Shown here: positions 56,005 through 64,000 of the stretch, in pieces | How the letters are laid out: each line of letters opens with the position of its first letter | Numbering within the stretch: the stretch's first letter is position 1 | Assembly (NCBI GenBank): GCA_009809945.1 | Contig: WTPW01000554.1 | Location: 186,740 to 250,739, forward strand | DNA from: Gigaspora margarita | Taxonomy: Eukaryota > Glomeromycota > Glomeromycetes > Diversisporales > Gigasporaceae | Direction of reading: 5' to 3' | DNA length: 64,000 bases | Translations under genes and position numbers: made by a program | Notes under the pieces: generated by a model | Database searches by the model: none | The model's input: only the letters and a program-made list of their open reading frames with translations | What the model was told of the DNA's origin: nothing

Positions 56005-56257
56005 AAGTGCATTCAATAAAACTTAGTATCGGAGAAAAGTCAAATTAGAAATATGTCATGTCAGATAAATGTCTTGTCGAAAATATGAGATGTTAAGGAA
56101 AGGGGATGTCGAAAACATGGTATGTTGAGGAAAGATTCTGTCTGCAAAAAGTGCTGTAGGTGAAATATTCTGTCAGGGATATAGTGTCAGAAAAATGAGC
56201 TGGCGAGGAACTAACTTTCGGGGAATCATACCAGAATCATACCTGCCAGATAAACTA

Positions 56258-56383
56258 GTTATCTGGCATGATATACGGATCATGGACCTCGACAGTATAA
56301 TAGCAACGCACGAGGCCTTCGGCCATGTGCTTTTGCTATTATACCGCCGATACCCACGTATCCGTCAAATCATGCCAGATAAC
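56258..56383. mobile_element. Long hairpin with ggccTTCggcc apex
   Basis: gttatctggcatgatatacg, gatca, then acagtataatagcaacgcac at the left pairs with gtgcttttgctattatacc and acgtatccgtcaaatcatgc, cagataac at the right. The apex is ggcc-ttc-ggcc. Just outside, a second small palindrome (ccagataaactagttatctgg) shares the left arm. The 72-residue frame through it is a by-product. Confidence 0.85.
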
Positions 56384-56767
56384 AAGAAATTATTATTAAT
56401 TGAATTGTTTTAATGATAGTAAATGTACTATGTCATTTAAACCATTCACAATATTTATTTAAAATCAAATCGAGAAATCGCTCTATCACATAAAGAAGTT
56501 ATACCCATCGGCTAAGTGGCATAACCGAAAGGACGTGGTTGTAACTTTGCGCACTGACCTCTAAAAAATAACAATACAATATGAAACTAACGTTGATATA
56601 TACCAAATTGTTTTAAAGTTTCTAATAAAGTAAGGCAACTTTGTATTTATCATAATAATAGTTTGTAGAATTATATAGAAATTTTTTCCATAAATATTTA
56701 TATTAACCTAACGAATAAATAATTTTATATTCCTTAATGAATAATATAATTATAATGATTTGGGAAT
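56384..56767. other. 3' flank of the protease gene
   Basis: AT-rich; no further gene. No strong polyadenylation hexamer is visible on the minus strand within the first hundred bases. Confidence 0.35.
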
Positions 56768-58099
56768 CTATTGAGCTCTAACGAACTCTAATTCACCCTC
56801 ACGGAGGATTTCAATCAATGGCAAAGATTCAGAAAAATCTTCCATGGCTCCAGTATGTATGCCATTTAGACCCACAATTGATAAATCTCGTAAATATGAA
56901 AATGCAGAACCACCACTATCACCTTCACAAGATATCTTAAAATTGTCTTGACCATAATAAATTAGATTCTCTCTAATTTCACCTTCCTTCAGGTATGCTG
57001 TAACTGCACCTAAACCTTTTACATATCCGCAAGTAACATGCGATGACAGACCAGATTTACAGAAATGTGCACCATAACTAGTTATAATATTACTGCCTTC
57101 AATAATCAATTCCTTATACTTTTCAGAATCTGTATTTCTTATAATCGTTGTTTGCCCGACATCTCTACCTGTTATATTAATCAAAGCAAAATCGTAGGTG
57201 CTTATATTATAATCAGATTCTACCATTTCTCCAAGAAAATAATATGGCCTTTGAAGTTCCCACGGAAAATAATCAAATTTTTGTAAACTAGCAGAGACAG
57301 AATCATTAAAACAATGTCCAGCGGTTACAAGATAGTTCAGAATTTCATTTTCATTATCTCTTGCCCAAAATCCCAATGAACATACGCTTGCATCGGCCTC
57401 ATTATATATACCATCTCCATTTAAGGTCCTTTTTATTATGCTTCCACTTGAAGCTTGTCCACTTGAAGTCTGTCCACTTGAAGTCTGTCCACTTAACGTC
57501 TGTGTTTGTGATATACATCTAGTGTGTGGTGTAAATGGTGTATCAGTACTGAGTACAACAAAAATTGGTGTTGGTTCAACATCTCTAGCAGCTCTTAGAA
57601 ATTTTCTATTTATTTCAGCATAATCCTCATAATAACGTATTGCTACATTATTTAACTTCATATCAATATAAGCTTGAACAACAATTGGCTTAAGTCTTTC
57701 TATTAGTACATGTATAATAAAAAAATTGTTTGTTAAATTAATCTTGGGAATATTTTCTGGTGCTCTAATAAATTCTATATACTTTAAGTAACCGCTATGA
57801 ACTAAATCACTTGAATTTATTATAATAGGAACTACAGAAAAGTCCACGGTATTAACATATACTGTTGCGTTCTTTACATCTATATATGTTCCCCCAAAAC
57901 TTGTTTCATAATCTTCTAACACTAATTGTAAAGTTTTATCCGCTGCAATCAATTTCTCCTCAATAGCTAAAAGTTGAGGTAATTCACTATCTTCTACGCC
58001 CCATAATTCTGCTAATGCTTCCTTAGCATGAATCATTGAATATTTGCTTAATATAAATATTAATAATAATAAACTTAACAAAATGTAATTATTTTTCAT
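56768..58099 (-). CDS. Secreted trypsin-like (S1 family) serine protease
   Basis: 443 residues, no intron, ATG at 58099 in an A-rich start context. Residues 1-25 are a classical signal peptide (MKNNY, then a leucine-rich core, ending MIHA). Residues 26-200 look like a propeptide of the kind found in streptogrisin/alpha-lytic-type proteases. Residues 203-219 are a low-complexity linker of repeated SSGQT units. The catalytic domain runs from about 225: Cys240, the histidine box LVTAGHC (His262, Cys263), the aspartate box TYDFALI (Asp303), Cys347/Cys357, and the nucleophile box CEGDSGGS (Ser395). All three catalytic residues are present, so it should be active after removal of the propeptide. 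It would be exported and cleave proteins outside the cell or at the host interface. It stands alone among transposons, and is the only long intact host-type gene in the window. Confidence 0.9.
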   Translation of the reverse strand: MKNNYILLSLLLLIFILSKYSMIHAKEALAELWGVEDSELPQLLAIEEKLIAADKTLQLVLEDYETSFGGTYIDVKNATVYVNTVDFSVVPIIINSSDLVHSGYLKYIEFIRAPENIPKINLTNNFFIIHVLIERLKPIVVQAYIDMKLNNVAIRYYEDYAEINRKFLRAARDVEPTPIFVVLSTDTPFTPHTRCISQTQTLSGQTSSGQTSSGQASSGSIIKRTLNGDGIYNEADASVCSLGFWARDNENEILNYLVTAGHCFNDSVSASLQKFDYFPWELQRPYYFLGEMVESDYNISTYDFALINITGRDVGQTTIIRNTDSEKYKELIIEGSNIITSYGAHFCKSGLSSHVTCGYVKGLGAVTAYLKEGEIRENLIYYGQDNFKISCEGDSGGSAFSYLRDLSIVGLNGIHTGAMEDFSESLPLIEILREGELEFVRAQ

Positions 58100-58396
58100 T
58101 ATTATAATAAACTAAGAGAAATTAAGCTTGTTTTTAATTTACAATTTATCAAACTCGACCTCTTAAATAATACAATTAATGTAATTAATCTGAACTTAGA
58201 AAGAATCTGGTTTTGGAGATTACGGGGTTCGCATATCAAGTTCGTATACAATCTGACTATCAATTTCGTACTAAATTAGGACAGGTTATGCATGATCGTC
58301 ACCATAATATATCGGCCGAAATTTATATTATCAATGATCATCACAAAATTCATCACGTGTCCCACTAATTTTCAAATCAGCTGTAAATATATTAGA
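58100..58396. other. 5' flank of the protease gene
   Basis: No clear TATA box or repeated motif was found directly upstream of the protease. A small dispersed repeat (cacaaaattcatcacgtgtc, ccacta) at 58335-58370 is shared with 2300-2330. Confidence 0.35.
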
Positions 58397-58522
58397 ACAG
58401 GGTGAAACCTGAGATCGGATTAGGGTGAAATCCGCGTTTTATTATGTTTTTTTATTATATAAAAGCGGATTTCACCCTCACGTAGGAGGTTTCACTAATT
58501 CACAACTCGGGTTTCACCCTGT
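58397..58522. mobile_element. MITE with ACAGGGTGAAACC ends
   Basis: acagggtgaaacctgag at the left and ctcgggtttcaccctgt at the right are inverted. A second inverted pair inside, agggtgaaatccgc and gcggatttcaccct, uses the same GGTGAAA word, so the word occurs five times in 126 bases. Non-coding. Confidence 0.8.
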
Positions 58523-58860
58523 CGTAATATATGAAATGCGGTGTAAATAGTTAAATGCGTATGCACTTTTTGTAGCATGTGTTGCCTTTATGTGTGAGAT
58601 CTGCAGTCAAAATTTCCTCATTACGCGTTAGTGTTAGTTGTTAATTAGTTAAAAATAAAAAAAATCCGATAAAACGTCATTAACTTTTAATTATATTTAC
58701 AAAAATACACTAGCAATTTTAATTTTTGGTTTTTTTTTTTACTGGACAGATTAAATGATAATCACTGATCGTCAAAGCCATAAATAACTGATCGTAACGA
58801 GAGTTATAATCATTTCTGTATTTGTATTAAAATCATATGACCATGGGCCATAATCGATAA
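58523..58860. other. Intergenic DNA
   Basis: Nothing identified. Confidence 0.3.
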
Positions 58861-59072
58861 GGCCAGACCAAGTTGATTATGTGTTTTACATTACCCCCCT
58901 CATATAGTAAAATTTTAAAAAATTTTTTTTCAAAAAATTTTTTTCCGATTTGTTCCGTGACTATATAAAAATTTTCCGAAATATTCCGTAGTACTATGTA
59001 TATCTATCTAAATTTTTTTTACTATGAGGGAGGGGGGGGTAATGTAAAACACATAATCAACTTGGTCTGGCC
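58861..59072. mobile_element. Harbinger-like MITE, copy 3
   Basis: The termini GGCCAGACCAAGTTGATTAT and the exact complement at the right, flanked by a perfect TAA duplication (58858-58860, 59073-59075). The shortest (212 bases) and best-preserved of the four family members. Confidence 0.92.
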
Positions 59073-59900
59073 TAACAATCTTCTAGAACATCAACAAAAT
59101 CATTATGGCCATGAGATAGTACTACTGTAATCTAATATCGTGAAGTTTACATTAGCAAAATGATTTAATTATGCCATTTTCAAATCAGTTTTTAGCTCGA
59201 ATCATAGCCAAAAATCTTTGAAGATCAATTCGTTCATTCAATAGTTTCCGTTCGGGTGAAATTTTTGATAAGAATGTTGTGACTATGGCAGGAACAGAGT
59301 GATATGTAATATTACGAAGTATATGGTTACTAAGGCATTTTTAATCCGCAAAATCTCAACTAATTGGACTATGAATTAAACGTGAACTTCTGCAATTAAT
59401 CATCACGATATGCATCACATAGTACTATATTTATCTATTGTATGAGAATTGTTTGACCAGATATCGCTTTAACAGGTTTCTTTTCTCGATTAAAGTGCAT
59501 TATAATCACTAAAAAAATGTCTTTTTTTAATCGGTTTTAACGTAGATCGCATATCAATATGATCTAATTCATTCGTACATATATGGCATTTTTGCGTCAT
59601 TTAATATACTTATATGTTTATGCTTTTAAACCCACGTGGATCATACACTCGTGATATCATAATCCAATTAATTATTAATTAACCAAACGAGGACAGAATT
59701 TTAATCATTTCTAAATTTAGATATATCCGTATGACCATAAAAACATGATTAGGACTTGATTTTACGGTAAGTATTTATTATTGCTAAGATGAAAAAAATT
59801 TTAAGTTTGAGCAAGGCCGAGTGAAGCGAGGCCATGAGATATACCATAGAATTAAATTTATTTGATTAATGTTAAACTAAAGGTCGGATTACATATATCG
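59073..59900. other. Intergenic DNA
   Basis: No gene. aagcgaggccatgag-type phrase at 59815-59840 recalls the gagccaggcgagcgatag of the DIRS repeat but too weakly to call. Confidence 0.3.
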
Positions 59901-60389
59901 TTGGGGTTTTAAATGCACTATGTAAATCAAAACAATATGTGGTCCAATATGAAAATCAATTAGAAAAGATTTGTGTAACATACACGATTATCACTGTTTA
60001 TCGCATTTGTATCGATTAAAAAATACTATAAAATACTGAAATCTTGACAAAAATTTGACAATCTTTTCAGTTTAACGAAAAAATCTCTCTTTTATGTTAA
60101 AATATGCTATTCATTGGACAACCACGTGAAATTTCTAAATAAATTAATATGTAGTATATCGAGAAGATACAATTTGAAATATGGCAATTTCTTATAAGAA
60201 ATTGCCATATTTCAAATTGTATCTCCTCGATATACTACATATTAATTTATTTAGAAATTTCACGTGGTTGTCCAATGAATAGCATATTTTAACATAAAAG
60301 AGAGATTTTTCGTTAAACTGAAAAGAAGTATTTTTTAATCGATACAAATGTGATAAACAGTGATAATTGTCTATGTTATAAAACCCCAA
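59901..60389. repeat. Near-perfect spacerless palindrome
   Basis: The axis lies between 60194 and 60195 (ttcttaTAagaa). The inner 128 bases on each side match with only a few differences (for example cgagaag versus cgaggag). The outer parts also match (atcactgtttatcRcatttg, ttggggtttt), but the right arm lacks about 100 bases in at least two blocks. It has no TIR-element hallmark and no coding; the 65-residue frame in the right arm is a by-product. Confidence 0.9.
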
Positions 60390-60483
60390 TCTATTGTGAG
60401 ATCATCTTATTTGAAATTTGCAATTAGCTAAACCGTATACAGTAATGATCTTCAAATTTTCTTGTATATTATTCCTGTATATA

Positions 60484-60739
60484 GGGTGAGACCAACTGAA
60501 TTCAGTGTTTTACATTACCCCTCTCCTCCTCAGAGTCCCCCCTCTCCCTCATAGTAAAAAAAATTTAGATAAATATATATAGGGCTTCGGGATATTTCAG
60601 AAAATTTTACAGTCATGGAACAATTCGGAAAAAAATTTTTGAAAAAAAAATTTTTTAAAAATTTTACGATGTGAACCACCCTCTCCGCCCCCCTCCTTTG
60701 GGAGGGTAATATAAAACACTGAATCCAGTTGGTCTTACC
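60484..60739. mobile_element. Harbinger-like MITE, copy 4
   Basis: The ends GGGTGAGACCAACTGAATTC and the complement of GGTAAGACCAACTGGATTCA carry the family interior (cccctctcctcctcagagtc, aaatatatatagggcttcgg). The terminal bases have diverged and the 3-base duplication is not clear (ATA / TAG), so it is the oldest of the four. Confidence 0.85.
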
Positions 60740-61150
60740 TAGTCATACTTGCATAACAGAGTTTATTGTTAACCGCCAACCCAGAATGGTGTCAGCAAAA
60801 TTTTGCTTTTGATTGGGCAGTGCTAGTGTAACATACTGCTATTGTACTTATATTTGATATTCGTGTTTTGAAATTTACGGAGATTTTGAATTGACACCTG
60901 TTATTTCTCGATTTTCATGATGCAGTAAATGTCTTTTTTCTTAAAAGACAATATCTCATAATTTCACTAATGAAGCTTCTCTGTATGTTTTAGCAAAAAA
61001 ATTCCTTACAAAATTTTGCTTATATGGGGGCATCCATAAATAACATTATGTACCCCTACATAGTAGCTCTTGGCCCCCCCTCTACTATATAAAAAAAAAT
61101 TTTAAAAATCCATATGTTTATATATAAAATTTTACAAAAACTTGAATATA
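60740..61150. other. Intergenic DNA with short element ends
   Basis: No gene. aaattccttacaaaattttg at 61000 is an inverted copy of the recurrent motif in the findings, next to gggggcatccataaataaca. A block of cccccc at 61073-61080 precedes the hairpin at 61152. Confidence 0.4.
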
Positions 61151-61151
61151 T

Positions 61152-61255
61152 TATGACCCAGTAATCCAATATGGATGATTTTGGTACCATTCGATTCGTC
61201 TCTATGAGACGAATCCAATGGTACCAAAATCATTTCATTTGGATCACTGGATCAC
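61152..61255. mobile_element. Hairpin element, GATCCAGTGATCC family
   Basis: gacccagtaatccaatatgg, atgattttggtaccattcga at the left pairs with the right arm ending ggatcactggatc around tctctatgaga. Single well-kept copy of the hairpins found in tandem at 8883-9307. Confidence 0.85.
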
Positions 61256-61369
61256 GTTTTATTAACGAAATACTATTGATTTTATAGTAACTAGTGCGAT
61301 GGTGGCACTTCGTGCCACCCATCTTATACAGTTTTTAATCATACAACTGTTAAAAATTTTATTGTAAAA

Positions 61370-62670
61370 CTTATTAACTATTGTAGCACTCACAGTACAT
61401 AGTCAAATTTGAAAATATATTGGAATTAACAGTTGTTGTTTCTATCCAATTTAATGTAAAAATTTTGTTATAAAATTTAATGACTATTGCTATATCGTGG
61501 TGATTTACTGTAAAAAAAATTACGTACATTGTTGTGGTCTTGGGAGAAACTTCAAGAACTTCACTTGCCAATTTAACTACTGGGTTACAATTGTTAAGGA
61601 TTCGGAGATTTAAAGTTAATTTTTCGGTTTGCATTACTTGCTGACCCATTTTTTCAATTTTTCAACAAAATTGTTCCAATTGTTCAATTTTTGACATTTA
61701 TTTTTTCATCTGATAGAGACCTTATTTCCCGATAGGGTTGTCAAAAAAATATAGCTGCAATCCTATTTTTGATTTATTGTTATGCAAATAAAATTCAATT
61801 TTGTATAACCTTAGATATTAATATTACTCTGTTAATTTACAGTAAATTAAAAAAAAAATAAAAAAANAAGACTTACTGACCCATGTTTTCAGATTCNATA
61901 TAATGCAAAANGNAANATCAACTCTGTATGGTCTCAGCTATTGTNATTACATGCCTTATTAGAANTAATAGTTGTTATTTCTATTCAATTTAANGTAATA
62001 ATTTAGTTAAAAACTTACTGACTATTACTGTATTGTGGTGATTTATTGTAAAAAATAATTATGCATAGACTTCAAGAACTTCACTTGCCAATTTAGTCAG
62101 TTATTGGGCTATAATCATTACGGGTTCAGAAATTTAAGTTTTTTTTTTTTTTGCATTATTCGCCAACCCATTTCTTCAATTTTTCAAAAAAAATTTTTTT
62201 TTTTTTTCAACACCAATTATTATCTATTGAAAGCCTTAATTTCTTGTAATTGTCCGATAGAGCTGACAGAAAAAATATAAACGCCAATCCTATTTTTTGA
62301 TTCCTTGTCGTGAAAATAAAAATTAACCTTGATTCTGTTAATTTATAGTAATTAAAAAGAAATAAAAATAAAAAAAATAAAAAAGGACTGACCGACCCAG
62401 GTTCAGATTCCATGAAAAATTAACTCTATATGGTCTTAGCTATTGTGATAGCAATGCCGTGTTGAAATTAATAGTTGTTATTTCTATCCAATTTAATGTA
62501 AGAATTTTGTTACCAAACTTACCGATTATTGCTGTATGGTGATGATTTACTGTAAATAAAACTTATATAACTTACGTTGTTGTAGCCTTGAGAGAGACTT
62601 CATGAACCTTACTTGCCAATTTAACTACTGGGCCACAATCCATTAAAGGCTCAGAGATTTATAAACAAAC
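61370..62670. repeat. Tandem repeat, unit about 550 bp, 2.4 copies
   Basis: The order tagttgttatttctatccaa, aatgtaaaaattttgttaya, ttgtggtgatttactgtaaa, acttcaagaacttcacttgc, caatttaactactgggtta, then a pyrimidine-rich part, repeats from 61370, about 61935 and about 62440. Copy two contains eight isolated N (61867-61994). The core words are those of the array at 15.2-16.4 kb in the opposite orientation. The open frame 61374-61649 has no family match I recognise. Confidence 0.75.
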
Positions 62671-63470
62671 GCATTTATTTAATATTGAGAGGATGTTTAT
62701 ACGTATGCATGTATAAAAGAAATTAAAATTATCTGTTTTAAAAAAGCTAACGTTTTAAAAACTTCCCAATACACAAACATATGTCCCCATCTAGAATTAC
62801 CCGATTAACAAGAATAAGGTAAGGATTATGATTATTTATAAGAAATGTGGTACTGTAATGGGAATCTACAATGTAGGAATGTAGTAATAATTTGATCACA
62901 ATAATGTAGTAATAATCTACTAATTAGGAATGATGCTAAACATAGAAATGTAATTCCAAAATTAGTACATGATGAATTTTCGAACTATTATTATTATTAT
63001 TATCTACATACATTATTTTAAAAAAGCATTCATGTATTCGATTTACGTTGATCATTACCAATCATATAAATATGATGTAAAATCTGATAATATTATTTTA
63101 GATTAGTCAAGACCTAATTTGGAATGTAATTGAAATGTAATTATGAAGTAAATTACGGCAACTTTAATTATAAATAACGATATTTCGGAATAATGCAATA
63201 TGTTGTAATTAAGAATTAAAACGTAATAGTTACTCAATTAGGAATTTAAAACGTACGTACAACTTCAATAGAAATTTTTATTAAGCAACTTTAACAATTC
63301 AGTAAATAACTTTAATTCAAAAAATCGATAATTTGCAGTAATGTCGTAATAAATCCAAAATGAAGTAATTATGAAGTAAAGTTTAAAAAACACAGGTTCA
63401 CAATTAAGAATCCAAAACGTACATTTAGCCAGTAACTCTAATTAGATTAAAAAGAAGTAAACTTCTACAA
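62671..63470. other. AT-rich DNA with GTAAT-type words
   Basis: No gene. Degenerate atgtaattatgaagtaaatt and gtagtaataat words recur through 62860-63390, giving weak low-complexity structure. Confidence 0.35.
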
Positions 63471-63473
63471 TTT

Positions 63474-63735
63474 TTGGTTGTAGCTAATCAAAAACGTTAA
63501 GACGCACACAAAATTCCCACGGTTTTCAGTGCAAAAACATTAAAGCGCACAGACCCGTTCCCTGTCTATTTCTATTTAGAAGTTTCCCAAAATTCGGTTG
63601 CAGCCAATCAAAAACGTTACAACGCACAGACTCAAAATTCCCACAACTTTTAGTTGCAGCCAAGCAAAAACGTTTTGTTTAGAAGTTTCTAAAGTCGATT
63701 GTAGCCAATCAAAAACGTTAAAACGTACAAACTCT
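63474..63735. repeat. CCAATCAAAAACGTT repeat cluster
   Basis: The word gYagccaatcaaaaacgtta occurs four times (near 63480, 63600, 63658, 63703), with aaaattcccacRacttttag and gcgcacagac blocks between. CCAAT boxes followed by TATAAATTATATA at 63738 could be a promoter, but no gene follows before the window ends. Equally it may be an ordinary small satellite. Confidence 0.55.
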
Positions 63736-63791
63736 GATATAAATTATATAGATTTTATAAGAAAACATAATAACCAATAGTATTTCGTTAA

Positions 63792-63905
63792 TAAAACGTG
63801 ATCCAGTGATCCAAATCAAATGAAATTGGTAGTATTCGAATCCTCTCCTCGAGACGATTCGAACGGTACCAAAATCATCCAATTTGGATCACTGGATCAA
63901 GTTTT
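63792..63905. mobile_element. Hairpin element, GATCCAGTGATCC family
   Basis: aaaacgtgatccagtgatcc at the left and ggatcactggatcaagtttt at the right, arms of about 50 bases, apex tcctcgaga. The copy closest to a consensus for this family. Confidence 0.85.
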
Positions 63906-63937
63906 AGACAAATTTTTATAAAAAAAATTGCGTTATA

Positions 63938-64000
63938 TTGGGGGGGACCCCCCTACATATTGGAAAATCGTTATATTTTGGGGGACCCCCCCCCCCCCCC
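63938..64000. repeat. G-run/C-run pairs at the window end
   Basis: ttgggggggacccccc and, 35 bases on, ttgggggacccccc followed by a C-run to the last base. A related cccccc block with similar AT flank stands next to the sister hairpin at 61073. The final C-run may be cut by the window edge. Confidence 0.6.

Larger units (their letters stand above)
55626..56153. mobile_element. Inverted-repeat element with GACATGACAT words
   Basis: The left arm (cactttttgtcgacagaatc, ttttcttaacataccatgtt, ttcaacctccccatttcttg) and the right arm ending ttctgtctgcaaaaagtg are complementary over about 110 bases. Both arms consist of variations on tttcYgacatgacatRttt. Its middle is occupied by the telomere-repeat MITE at 55828-56004. 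Confidence 0.75.

Noticed and set aside
56195-56413. 72-residue frame with good composition
   Set aside because: It runs through a long hairpin; the apparent complexity is that of the palindrome arms.
63981-64000. C-run as a chromosome or contig end signal
   Set aside because: A similar G-run/C-run block occurs at 61073 within the window, and the edge is only the window limit.

Overview
The window is eukaryotic and very AT-rich. It has few genes, short GT-AG introns and an exceptional density of small inverted-repeat transposons. An arbuscular mycorrhizal fungus (Glomeromycotina, Rhizophagus-like) fits best. The reasons are low GC outside genes, a Crypton-like tyrosine-recombinase gene ending in an F-x-N-C-x-F-N-F-G-like tail, a Sel1-repeat pseudogene, a secreted S1-type serine protease with a long propeptide, and a DIRS/Ngaro retroelement. 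The genus is inferred from remembered protein styles; no search was run.

Layout. From 1 to 11 kb: AT-rich DNA with a TA-flanked MITE, a tandem array of about 100-bp units (2.5-3.4 kb), a decayed minus-strand gene (4.0-4.6 kb) and several MITEs, one holding three tandem hairpins. From 11 to 20.4 kb: a long dispersed repeat, a 2.1-kb Tc1/mariner-like element with a hAT element inside it, a roughly 110-bp tandem array, a second hAT copy that still encodes a hAT dimerisation domain, and a run of foldback repeats and hairpins. From 21 to 27 kb: the least repetitive stretch, with several short candidate coding pieces and one possible promoter. From 27 to 29.9 kb: minisatellite, a dispersed repeat interrupted by a hAT element with 8-bp target duplications, and two foldback elements.

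From 30.3 to 39.9 kb one Crypton/ZMYM2-like gene has been taken apart by successive insertions: a pogo-like element (with a Mutator-like element and an assembly gap inside it), a complete-length DIRS/Ngaro fossil in the opposite orientation, and a small pogo-like MITE. From 40 to 51 kb: a second copy of the dispersed repeat, nested MITEs, a Sel1 pseudogene interrupted by a MITE carrying telomere-like repeats, a broken gene with a G-A-S-G motif, and tandem repeats. From 51.1 to 55.1 kb: a 3.5-kb array of self-complementary units. From 55.6 to 58.1 kb: an inverted-repeat element with another telomere-repeat MITE inside, a long hairpin, and the one clearly intact gene of the window, a secreted serine protease on the minus strand (56768-58099). 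From 58.1 kb to the end: more MITEs (two Harbinger-like copies), a near-perfect long palindrome, a roughly 550-bp tandem repeat containing ambiguous bases, and a CCAAT-containing repeat cluster.

There is no operon logic here. The biology of the window is mostly the history of transposons inserting into each other and into one gene. The least expected structural feature is a satellite whose unit is a foldback resembling the core of a nearby MITE.
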